In this document: in pieces, positions 18,263-26,114 of the stretch
How positions within the stretch are numbered: the stretch's first letter is position 1
Layout: each line of letters starts with the position of its first letter
Position numbers and translations under genes: made by a program
Assembly (NCBI GenBank): GCA_002309855.1
Contig: DBYD01000031.1
Span: forward strand, 1-64,000
Origin: Bacteroidales bacterium UBA1195
GTDB taxonomy: Bacteria > Bacteroidota > Bacteroidia > Bacteroidales > WCHB1-69
Direction of reading: 5' to 3'
DNA: 64,000 nucleotides
The notes under the pieces: generated by a model
What the model was told of the DNA's origin: nothing
Seen by the model: only the letters and a program-made list of their open reading frames with translations
Databases searched by the model: none

Positions 18263-19444
18263 ATGCGAAACAAAGCGGTCTATATCGGTGTTTTTGGGCG
18301 TGGTAACAAGGGGAAAAGCAGTCTGGTTAATGCTCTGACCGGACAGCAGACCGCCATTGTCTCAGAGGTGGCGGGCACAACCACCGATCCGGTAAGGAAA
18401 TCCATGGAGATTTTCGGCATAGGGCCTGTGACGGTGGTAGACACTGCTGGGTTGGATGATCCGACCGAGTTGGGAACCAAGCGTCTTCAAAAAACGATGC
18501 AGACGTTGGATCAGATTGACCTTGCCCTGCTGGTTTGTTCAGGCAACCAGTGGGGTTTGGCGGAGAGCCGGCTAGCGGAGAAATTGGAAGCCAAGGATAT
18601 ACCCTTTGTGATTGCACATAACAAATCTGATTTGGAGGGTTTGTCGCCCGTTTTGGGGCAGCAGCTGGAGGCGCGTTACGGCGTGATGGTCTGCAGCTGC
18701 AGTGCGCAAACTGGTGAGGGCGTTCCTGAGCTGGTACGAGCAATGGTGTCCGCCATCCCCGATTCGGCATACCGTTCCACATCCATGGTTGGGGATGTTG
18801 TGAAGCGGGGTGATATTGTAGTGCTGGTGATGCCGCAGGATTCGGAGGCGCCGGAGGGGCGGCTTATTCTGCCGCAGGTGCAGATGATACGCGATTTGCT
18901 GGATTGTCATGCCATTGCGGTTCCCATGCAGTTGGAGGAATTGCCGCTGTTCCTTGACCGTCTGCGTCCCGATCTGGTTATCACCGACAGCCAGGTTTTT
19001 GCCGAAGTAAATGCGCAGCTTCCGGCTGATATTCCGCTGACAAGTTTCAGTATACTGCTTTCCAGGGCGAAAGGCAATTTTGAATATTGTCTGGCTGGTA
19101 CGCCGCATATCGACCGCCTGCGTGACGGAGACCGCATACTGATGCTGGAATCCTGCACCCACATAACCTCCTGCGAGGATATAGGGCGCGTGAAGATTCC
19201 GCGCCTGTTACGGAAATATACCGGAAAAAGGCTGGAGTTCGACCATGTCTCCTCGCTCGACCCGCTGCCGGATTTGGCCGGTTATGCCATGGCGATCCAG
19301 TGTGGCGCCTGCATGGTGACCCGCCGGCAGATTGCCAACCGTTTGAAACAAATTGCGGATTTTCCGCTCCCAATCTCCAACTACGGCATGTGCATCGCCT
19401 ATGTGACCGGAATTTTTGACCGAGTGACCGCGATTTTCCGATAA
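18263..19444 (+). CDS. hydF: [FeFe]-hydrogenase maturation GTPase HydF
   Basis: A 393-residue HydF, the scaffold on which the 2Fe subcluster of the H-cluster is assembled before transfer to HydA. The N-terminal GTPase shows G1 GRGNKGKSS (about residues 10-18), G3 DTAGLDD and G4 NKSD. A dimerisation domain and the C-terminal [4Fe-4S] domain follow. The cluster motif reads CTH then 45 residues then QCGAC, so the His usual in the HCxxC half is Gln. HydE, HydG and the hydrogenase must lie outside the window. It indicates hydrogen metabolism in an anaerobe. Confidence 0.92.
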   Translation: MRNKAVYIGVFGRGNKGKSSLVNALTGQQTAIVSEVAGTTTDPVRKSMEIFGIGPVTVVDTAGLDDPTELGTKRLQKTMQTLDQIDLALLVCSGNQWGLAESRLAEKLEAKDIPFVIAHNKSDLEGLSPVLGQQLEARYGVMVCSCSAQTGEGVPELVRAMVSAIPDSAYRSTSMVGDVVKRGDIVVLVMPQDSEAPEGRLILPQVQMIRDLLDCHAIAVPMQLEELPLFLDRLRPDLVITDSQVFAEVNAQLPADIPLTSFSILLSRAKGNFEYCLAGTPHIDRLRDGDRILMLESCTHITSCEDIGRVKIPRLLRKYTGKRLEFDHVSSLDPLPDLAGYAMAIQCGACMVTRRQIANRLKQIADFPLPISNYGMCIAYVTGIFDRVTAIFR

Positions 19445-19490
19445 ATTGTTTGTATTCACCATATTATGTGTAAATAATAAGAATTTGATA

Positions 19491-20159
19491 ATGAGAAATA
19501 TAGCAGTCATATTGGCAGGAGGGACAGGTAGCCGGATGGGCGGCCCGCTTCCGAAACAATTCCTTGCATGCAAAGGAAGGCTGCTGATCGAATATGCAGT
19601 GGATGCATTTGACAAACATGCCTTGGTGGACGAGGTGGCTGTTGTTGTACATCCGGATTATATGGACTACATGGAAAAAGTGGTCCGTCGCAATGGTTGG
19701 ATAAAGGTACGCCAACTGCTGGAAGGTGGTTCGGAGCGTTATTTGTCCTCGTTGTCGGCCATAAGGGCGTATGAGGGTGAAACGGAGTTGAATCTGTTGT
19801 TGCACGATGCCGCCCGGCCTTGGATTTCCGGGGAAACCATCAAACGTGTTGTGGAGGCTTTGTACACGCATGAGGCAGTGGGTGTGGCCATTCCGAGCAC
19901 TGATACGGTTTGGGAGGTGGAGGATGGTTCTGTGTGTGTGATTCCTGACCGCCGCCGGATGTGGCTGGCACAGACTCCGCAGGCTTTTCGGCTGCCTTTG
20001 GTTGCGGAGGCTTATCGCCGCGCCATGCAGGATCCGGATTTCATGGCAACCGATGATTGCGGTGTGGTGAGAAAATATATGCCGGAAGTGGAGATTCACG
20101 TGGTGGAAGGTGATAAGGGAAATACAAAAATAACGTATGCTGAAGATATTGTTTCATGA
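19491..20159 (+). CDS. IspD/TarI-like cytidylyltransferase
   Basis: A 222-residue cytidylyltransferase with the IspD/TarI motifs AGGTGSRMG (about 9-17), PKQF, SERYLSSLSAI, HDAARPW and TDDCGVV. The family either makes CDP-methylerythritol (IspD, MEP pathway) or CDP-ribitol (TarI, and the N-terminal half of Haemophilus Bcs1/Acs1). The next two genes are a polyol-type SDR::TagD fusion and a CDP-polyol phosphotransferase, so the CDP-ribitol role is favoured here, but sequence alone does not exclude IspD. ATG 19491 was chosen over an upstream TTG because it starts directly at the Rossmann strand. Confidence 0.82.
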   Translation: MRNIAVILAGGTGSRMGGPLPKQFLACKGRLLIEYAVDAFDKHALVDEVAVVVHPDYMDYMEKVVRRNGWIKVRQLLEGGSERYLSSLSAIRAYEGETELNLLLHDAARPWISGETIKRVVEALYTHEAVGVAIPSTDTVWEVEDGSVCVIPDRRRMWLAQTPQAFRLPLVAEAYRRAMQDPDFMATDDCGVVRKYMPEVEIHVVEGDKGNTKITYAEDIVS

Positions 20160-20178
20160 ATGAAATTATGGGAGAATT

Positions 20179-21327
20179 ATGATAAAGAAGGCATTGGTCG
20201 TAGGAGGAAGCAATGGTATCGGATTGGCCATTGCGCTGGAATTGCTAAGGCAGGGCGCGAAAGTAACTGTTGTTGACAGGGTTGCGCCAGATGCTGCGGC
20301 GTGTGCCATGGCAGATTCGCTTTCATTCCGTCAGGAGAATCTGCTGAATGATGATGTCAGTTTCTTGGAGGAATATAAGGATATTGACATGCTGATGATT
20401 ACAGCAGGATTTGGCCGTGTGGCCAAGTTTGAGACCATCGTGCCTGCCGAAATTGGCAACAGCTTTCAGGTAAACACGGTGTCCCTTTTCAAGATTATCC
20501 GTTTCTATTACGACAGGATGTTGGGCGATGATGATTTCTACTGTGGTGTCATGGGCTCGATAGCAGGACTTGTCTCTTCTCCGCTTTTCGCACTTTATGG
20601 TGCTACCAAGGCTGCGGTCTGTAATGGTGTGGAGAGCCTTAATGTGGAGTTGGAGAAGGCTGGCAGCAAGAACAGGATTCTGAATGTTTCACCCGGTTCG
20701 ATAAAGGGAACACGTTTCAATGGGGGTAGCAATGATTTGAATGAGACGGAGTTGTTGGCGCGTGAAATTGTCGGCAGGATCATACGGAGGGAGACTTTGT
20801 TCATTCCGAGGTATGAGGAGACGTTCAAAGGGGTGATTGACAGTTACAGGGAAGATCCTCACGCTTATGGCTTGCACAGTTATGAGTATAAATGCCAAAG
20901 CGGCAGGTTCAACAACAGGCCCCAATTGAAAATCGGGTACATGAGCGGCACATTTGACCTGTTCCATATCGGACATCTGAACCTGATCCGCAGGGCAAAG
21001 CAGTGTTGCGACTGGCTGGTGGTCGGGGTTCATGCGGATGCCTCCCACAAGGGTAAGGAGACCTTCATTCCACTGCATGAGCGTATGGAGATAGTGCGTA
21101 GCATAAAGTATGTGGACCAGGTTATCCTTTCGGAAAGGGAGGATTCGGATGTCTATTTCAAAGGCAGGGTGAAATACGACTTTCTTTTTGTCGGGTCGGA
21201 TTACAAGGGAACGGAGCGTTTCAACCGTTACGAGCGTCTTTTTGAAAACACGGGGGTGAAAATCATCTATTTCCCCTATACGGAGGGAACCAGCAGCACC
21301 CAATTAAGAAAGGTCATATCGAAATAA
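20179..21327 (+). CDS. Bifunctional SDR oxidoreductase fused to TagD-like glycerol-3-phosphate cytidylyltransferase
   Basis: A 382-residue two-domain protein. Residues 1-235 are a short-chain dehydrogenase with the cofactor motif GGSNGIG (9-15), GSIAG and the catalytic YGATK (Tyr140, Lys144). Residues 250-382 are a nucleotidyltransferase of the TagD/GCT type with SGTFDLFHIGH (HxGH at 263-266) and the closing TEGTSSTQLRK. By analogy, the SDR could reduce a sugar phosphate (ribulose-5-phosphate reductase activity is known for the SDR half of Haemophilus Bcs1), and the second domain could form a CDP-polyol or CDP-alcohol. Together with the flanking genes this suggests a polyol-phosphate surface polymer. 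Substrates are inferred. Confidence 0.82.
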   Translation: MIKKALVVGGSNGIGLAIALELLRQGAKVTVVDRVAPDAAACAMADSLSFRQENLLNDDVSFLEEYKDIDMLMITAGFGRVAKFETIVPAEIGNSFQVNTVSLFKIIRFYYDRMLGDDDFYCGVMGSIAGLVSSPLFALYGATKAAVCNGVESLNVELEKAGSKNRILNVSPGSIKGTRFNGGSNDLNETELLAREIVGRIIRRETLFIPRYEETFKGVIDSYREDPHAYGLHSYEYKCQSGRFNNRPQLKIGYMSGTFDLFHIGHLNLIRRAKQCCDWLVVGVHADASHKGKETFIPLHERMEIVRSIKYVDQVILSEREDSDVYFKGRVKYDFLFVGSDYKGTERFNRYERLFENTGVKIIYFPYTEGTSSTQLRKVISK

Positions 21328-21367
21328 TCAGTCACGAAACAAATAGGAAACGAACTTGGAAAATGAT

Positions 21368-22684
21368 ATGGAAGATCATGATAAAACCCTAATGTTCAAA
21401 TTACGGCTGTTGTTTGCTCACCGGGATCTGCTTCGTTCAAGTGTGAAAGTGGTGACAAAAAACTATATCAGGCGGTTCAAGGCGGCGCAGTGTGCGGCGG
21501 CAAGAAAACTTCGGGGAAAACAGACGCTAGATGTGGCTTTTTTCCTGACTATTCCTGGCATGTGGAAGGCCGACAGCCTGTTCCGTGCCATGCAGGAATC
21601 ACCGAAGTACCATCCTTATGTGGTAATCTATCCTTATTCGCAATATAAGGGGTTCAGCAAGGAGGAGGTGACAAAGACACTCAAACGCACTGAGATGTTT
21701 GTCAGGGAACAGGGTTATGAATATATTGTGCCATTCAATGAAAAGCGTGGCCGTTGGGAGGATGTTAAAAAAACGTTACATCCCGATATAGTGTTTTTTT
21801 CGTCACCATACAAGGACCACCTGCCCCAATACTACATCTACCATTTCAAGGATACCCTGACCTGCTATATCCCGTATGGTTTCTGTTCGGTCAAGGCTTA
21901 CAAAAACAACTATGACCTTATATTCCACAATCTTGTGGGGTTGTATCTTATGGAGACGGAATGGCATCTGGAGGCTGCGGCCCGGACAGCACGCAATGGA
22001 GGATACAATCTGTTCAGGACAGGGTATCCTGCCACAGAGGTTTTTTTGCGTAAAGACTATGTGGCGAAGAATGTATGGAAACCGCAGCGCACTCCCAAGA
22101 AAAAGATCATTTGGGCACCGCACCATCCTGTAGATGACCCAGATGGGGTTGCTACATTTCTCCAGTATTATGATTTTATGCTGAAGATGGCGGAAAAATA
22201 CAAGGATAGGATACAGATCGCCTTCAAACCACACCAGCTCCTGAAATTCAAATTGGTTTATATTTGGGGGCAGGAGAGGACCGATGCCTATTATGCCCAT
22301 TGGGACGAGTTGGAAAACGGCCAGTTGGAAGAGTCTTCCTATGTGGACCTTTTCCTCACTTCAGATGCAATGATTCACGACAGCGGTTCCTTTACCACGG
22401 AGTATCTTTTCATCCGGAAACCTGTAATGTATCTCGTTGGCAAAGACAAGATCGAACGACGCTTCAATACCTTTGGCATGGAAGCTTTCCGCTGTCATTA
22501 TCAGGGTGAAAATGAGGATCAGATAGAGCATTTCATCGTTGATACCGTTATCAATGGCAGTGATCCCAAGCAGACAGACAGGTCCGCCTTTTACGACAGA
22601 TGGCTGGCTCCCAAAGAGGGACTCATGCCTTCACAAAAAATAATGAAAACCATAGAGGATTTTATAGAAAAAGGATCTTATTAA
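21368..22684 (+). CDS. CDP-glycerol/ribitol glycerophosphotransferase-like protein (TagB/TagF/TarL family)
   Basis: About 438 residues, resembling the CDP-glycerol:poly(glycerophosphate) glycerophosphotransferase family, which transfers glycerol- or ribitol-phosphate from the CDP-activated form to a glycan. Supporting motifs are IIWAPHHPV, IAFKPHQ and the C-terminal HDSGSFTTEYLFIRKPVMYL, equivalent to the SD.SS..E....KP segment of TagF. There is no glycosyltransferase extension. The predicted start is ATG 21368; the open frame extends to a TTG at 21356. It sits immediately downstream of two cytidylyltransferases that would supply its donor. Confidence 0.8.
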   Translation: MEDHDKTLMFKLRLLFAHRDLLRSSVKVVTKNYIRRFKAAQCAAARKLRGKQTLDVAFFLTIPGMWKADSLFRAMQESPKYHPYVVIYPYSQYKGFSKEEVTKTLKRTEMFVREQGYEYIVPFNEKRGRWEDVKKTLHPDIVFFSSPYKDHLPQYYIYHFKDTLTCYIPYGFCSVKAYKNNYDLIFHNLVGLYLMETEWHLEAAARTARNGGYNLFRTGYPATEVFLRKDYVAKNVWKPQRTPKKKIIWAPHHPVDDPDGVATFLQYYDFMLKMAEKYKDRIQIAFKPHQLLKFKLVYIWGQERTDAYYAHWDELENGQLEESSYVDLFLTSDAMIHDSGSFTTEYLFIRKPVMYLVGKDKIERRFNTFGMEAFRCHYQGENEDQIEHFIVDTVINGSDPKQTDRSAFYDRWLAPKEGLMPSQKIMKTIEDFIEKGSY

Positions 22685-22690
22685 AACAGT

Positions 22691-23884
22691 ATGAACATTC
22701 TTTTTATAACAAACAAGAACGTCAACCCGGTCATTGGAGGGATTGAGCGTATCACGTACGTGTTGGCGGAGGCTTTTGCGCGGCTGCATGGTCACAGGTG
22801 TTTTTCGGCGTTCACACAGCGGCTGGACAACTGCGCCACTCCCTTTGTGGAGGAGCTGCTGCTTGAGGTGGGACACGAAACGGAGATGCTTCGCAATTTC
22901 ATTAGGAAGAACTCTGTCAATGTGGTCATAGCCCAGGGGGCCGATGCCGCCGTCAACGCCATCGTGGGTCAGATACACGATGCCGTCAGTGCCGTCCCGG
23001 GATGTAAGATGCTCTTTGTTTTCCATAATATGCCGGGTTTCGAGTACACCCGCATGTCAAAGGATGTTCTTTGCTACCGTCTGCTACATGGCCAGGATGT
23101 GGGATACAACCTCAAGTATCTTGTTTTTCAGACTTTCCAGCCGCTTTTGCGTCCGCTTTTGGAAAAACAGATGCACAGTAAGTACCGTCCTGCGTACGAA
23201 GCTGCAGACCGTGTGGTGCTTCTTACCGATGGCTTCATACCCGGCTATGCACGTTGTGCAGGAGTGCCTGCAGACGGAAAGTTCTATGCCATCAGCAATG
23301 CGCTCACCTTCAACGACAGGTTCCCGATGGAACAATATGAGCTGGAAAAGCGAAATGAGGTGCTCTGGGTGGGGCGTTTTGATGACAAGCACAAACGACT
23401 GTCCGAAGCCATCCGCATTTGGAGTATGGTTGAGGATGATGGCCGTTTCCCGGATTGGAGACTCCGCATTGTGGGCTATGGCTCTGATGAGAACTACTAT
23501 GTTAGTCTTGTCAGACGTTTGGGGCTTCGGAATGTCTGTTTTGAGGGCAAGACCGATTCGCATCCTTTCTATCGTTCCGCATCGCTGTACATGATGACTT
23601 CAGCTTTTGAAGGCTTCGGACTTGTCATCACAGAGGCGTTGCAATCTGGCGCTGTGCCGCTGGCTTACGACACATTTGCCTCACTTCATGACATTATTGA
23701 GGAGGGTTACAACGGTTACATATTTCCAGATGGTGACCGGCGTGGTTATGCGGACCGTATGCTGGCTTTGATGGCAGATGAGGCTGCCCGTAAAAAAATG
23801 GCGGTGCAGGGACTGGCTTTCATTGAAAAATTCAGCGTGGAAAATATCACTCAAAAATGGAACCAATTATTTGAATCAATATGA
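22691..23884 (+). CDS. Glycosyltransferase, GT4 family (GT-B fold)
   Basis: A 397-residue retaining-type glycosyltransferase. The N-terminal half opens with the Rossmann segment MNILFITNKNVNPVIGGIER; the C-terminal half has VLWVGRFDDKHKR, EGKTD and SAFEGFGLVITEALQSGAVPLAYD, the EX7E donor-binding motif of GT4 enzymes. Donor and acceptor are unknown. It ends in an ATGA overlap with glf, so it may act with the galactofuranose pathway. Confidence 0.88.
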   Translation: MNILFITNKNVNPVIGGIERITYVLAEAFARLHGHRCFSAFTQRLDNCATPFVEELLLEVGHETEMLRNFIRKNSVNVVIAQGADAAVNAIVGQIHDAVSAVPGCKMLFVFHNMPGFEYTRMSKDVLCYRLLHGQDVGYNLKYLVFQTFQPLLRPLLEKQMHSKYRPAYEAADRVVLLTDGFIPGYARCAGVPADGKFYAISNALTFNDRFPMEQYELEKRNEVLWVGRFDDKHKRLSEAIRIWSMVEDDGRFPDWRLRIVGYGSDENYYVSLVRRLGLRNVCFEGKTDSHPFYRSASLYMMTSAFEGFGLVITEALQSGAVPLAYDTFASLHDIIEEGYNGYIFPDGDRRGYADRMLALMADEAARKKMAVQGLAFIEKFSVENITQKWNQLFESI

Positions 23885-24987
23885 AACAATATGACTATAT
23901 CATTGTAGGTGCGGGGCTGTACGGCAGCGTGTTCGCACATGAGGCGGCCAGGCAGGGCAAACGTTGCCTGGTAGTGGAGAAACGTGACCATATAGGAGGC
24001 AACTGCTATACGAAACGGATGGCGGACATCAACGTGCACTGGTATGGTGCACACATCTTCCATACTTCCGATGAGCGGGTGTGGGACTATATGCAGCAGT
24101 TCTGCCGGTTCAACCATTACGTCAATTCTCCGATTGCCAACTACAAGGGTGTCCTTTACAACCTTCCGTTTAACATGAACACCTTCTGCAAGCTTTGGCC
24201 GGATGTGAAGACACCTGAGGATGCCCGTCGTCGCATAGCGGAGCAGCAATCGGTTTATGCGGACATTGCCGAGCCTCGCAATCTGGAGGAGCAGGGCATG
24301 AAGCTGGGCGGACGTGACATCTATGAAAAACTTGTCAAGGGCTACTCCGAAAAGCAGTGGGGGATGCCTGCTACGGAGATTCCTGCGTTTGTGCTGCGCC
24401 GTCTGCCGATGCGTTTTACCTTTGACAACAACTATTTCAACGACCCGCACCAGGGAATTCCCATTGGCGGTTACACGCAGCTTTTCGAACGGCTGCTTGA
24501 GGGTGTCGAGGTGCGTTTGGGCGAGGATTTTCTGACAAAAAAGGAGGAATATCTGTCTATGGCCGACCGCGTGCTCTATACTGGGCCGCTGGATGCCTGG
24601 TTCGGCTACCGGCTCGGCAAGCTGGAATTCCGCACTGTCCGATTTGACCATCAGCTGATGGAAGGGGTGGAGAACTTCCAGGGCAACGCGGTGTTCAACT
24701 ATACTGATGCAGAGGTGCCATATACCCGCGTGATTGAGCACAAGCATTTTGAGTTCGGTCATCAGCCCGACACGGTGGTGAGCTACGAATATTCCGAACA
24801 GTGGAAGGAGGGTTCGGAGCCCTATTACCCTATCAACAATGAGCGGAACAATGGTTTGGCGGAGCGTTACAAAGCCTTGGCGGCACAGGAGAAGAACGTC
24901 AGTTTCGGAGGCCGTCTGGCAGAGTACAAATATTATGATATGGACAAGGTGGTGGCCGAAGTGCTGAACCATCTATGGTTGCAATGA
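23881..24987 (+). CDS. glf: UDP-galactopyranose mutase
   Basis: A 368-residue FAD enzyme converting UDP-galactopyranose to UDP-galactofuranose. The FAD-binding VGAGLYGS (residues 8-15) and the family sequences NCYTKR, HWYGAHIFHTS and YEYSEQW are clear, and the length fits Glf. It overlaps the upstream glycosyltransferase by four bases (ATGA). The product would feed a galactofuranose-containing surface glycan. A 373-residue open frame on the opposite strand is a composition artefact. Confidence 0.96.
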   Translation: MKQYDYIIVGAGLYGSVFAHEAARQGKRCLVVEKRDHIGGNCYTKRMADINVHWYGAHIFHTSDERVWDYMQQFCRFNHYVNSPIANYKGVLYNLPFNMNTFCKLWPDVKTPEDARRRIAEQQSVYADIAEPRNLEEQGMKLGGRDIYEKLVKGYSEKQWGMPATEIPAFVLRRLPMRFTFDNNYFNDPHQGIPIGGYTQLFERLLEGVEVRLGEDFLTKKEEYLSMADRVLYTGPLDAWFGYRLGKLEFRTVRFDHQLMEGVENFQGNAVFNYTDAEVPYTRVIEHKHFEFGHQPDTVVSYEYSEQWKEGSEPYYPINNERNNGLAERYKALAAQEKNVSFGGRLAEYKYYDMDKVVAEVLNHLWLQ

Positions 24988-25022
24988 TTTGTGGGGCTGT
25001 AGTGCGGCGGAGATATTTAGTT

Positions 25023-25071
25023 GATAGTTAATAGTTAATAGTTAATAGTAGGGCCGTCGCATGCGGCGGCC
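25023..25071. repeat. Short intergenic element: 7-bp tandem repeat plus 20-bp palindrome
   Basis: Between glf and the next glycosyltransferase, a TAGTTAA-type heptamer repeats about four times (25023-25049). It is followed by GGCCGTCGCA/TGCGGCGGCC (25052-25071), a 20-bp palindrome with one mismatched pair. The AT-rich ladder with a GC-rich palindrome differs from surrounding DNA and resembles small dispersed repeats in Bacteroidota genomes. A role in termination is possible but there is no T-tract. Confidence 0.65.
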
Positions 25072-25096
25072 AATTGGAAAACAAATAATATTAGTT

Positions 25097-26110
25097 ATGG
25101 TAAAGGTATCGGTTATTCTGCCCGTTTATGGGGTAGCGCAGTATATAGAGAAATGCACGCAGTCGCTGTTGGATCAGACGCTGCAAGAAATGGAGTTCAT
25201 TTATGTGGATGACCACGGTCCTGACAACAGCATTGAACTGGTTCAGAAAATGATTGAAAATCATCCCCGCAAGGATCAGTTTGTGTTTTTGAAACCTGAG
25301 CACAATATGGGGGCGGGTATGGCACGCAATTTTGCCATCCCGCAGGCCAAAGGGGAATACATCGCCTTTGTGGACAGTGACGACTGGGTGGAGCCTGACA
25401 TGTTCAAGTCGCTTTACGATGAGGCTGTCGCGTATGGCGGCACAGATTTGTGCTATTGCCAAGCGGCCAAGGACTACCTGGACGGGCAGCCCACGGAAAT
25501 ACTGAAGAATCCGGAGGTTGAGGCGGGGCCGATGACCCGCGAGAAACGTTGCTATTTCCTGCAGAATTACGTCTCACTGTTCTGGACATTCCTGTTCAAA
25601 CGTGAAATGATAGAAAAGTATGGCATCCGTTATCCGGAATCCCGCTCTGCTGACGACAGCTATTTTGTGACCTGCGGACTGCTGTTCGCCTCTTCGGTGG
25701 CCCATGTGGACAAACCTTTCTATCATTACCTGATCCGTCCCGGTTCGGTCTGCACCACCAAGGACAGCACGAAGTACCAGAAGCGTTTGGCCACTTTCCG
25801 TTCGCTGATGGCTTTTTTGAAGGAAAAAGGTGTGTATGCGGACTATAAGGATGAGATCGACTTCATCTATTTCAAAAAGGGCTACCTGACTTCGGTGTTC
25901 AATTATGTGTACAATTCTTTGGAACCCAAGAAGCAGACGGTGAAGGAGATTAGAACGGAAATGTTGCAGCAGGTGCCAGATTATGCCCTGAACCCATATA
26001 TCCGAAAAAAATGCAGCCTCCGGTTATTGGACCGTCTGCTGCATAGTTGTCCTGGTCTAGCCCTGAAGCTGATCCCGGTTTATATCCGGAAGACCAACCA
26101 GGTGGTGTGA
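25097..26110 (+). CDS. Glycosyltransferase family 2
   Basis: A 337-residue GT-A enzyme. It starts VSVILPVYGV, has the nucleotide-binding DDHGPDN region, GMARNFAIPQAKGEYIAFVDSDDW (DxD metal motif) and a C-terminal helical region. Start ATG 25097 removes 12 residues of an upstream extension that crosses the repeat element. Substrate unknown. Its stop is 4 bases from the 3' end of the convergent yfhO-like gene. Confidence 0.9.
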   Translation: MVKVSVILPVYGVAQYIEKCTQSLLDQTLQEMEFIYVDDHGPDNSIELVQKMIENHPRKDQFVFLKPEHNMGAGMARNFAIPQAKGEYIAFVDSDDWVEPDMFKSLYDEAVAYGGTDLCYCQAAKDYLDGQPTEILKNPEVEAGPMTREKRCYFLQNYVSLFWTFLFKREMIEKYGIRYPESRSADDSYFVTCGLLFASSVAHVDKPFYHYLIRPGSVCTTKDSTKYQKRLATFRSLMAFLKEKGVYADYKDEIDFIYFKKGYLTSVFNYVYNSLEPKKQTVKEIRTEMLQQVPDYALNPYIRKKCSLRLLDRLLHSCPGLALKLIPVYIRKTNQVV

Positions 26111-26114
26111 GCTG

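Noticed and set aside
23851..24972. 373-residue open frame on the minus strand opposite glf
   Set aside because: It mirrors the strong glf coding frame almost exactly, has no recognisable domain and no promoter; typical antisense artefact of codon bias.
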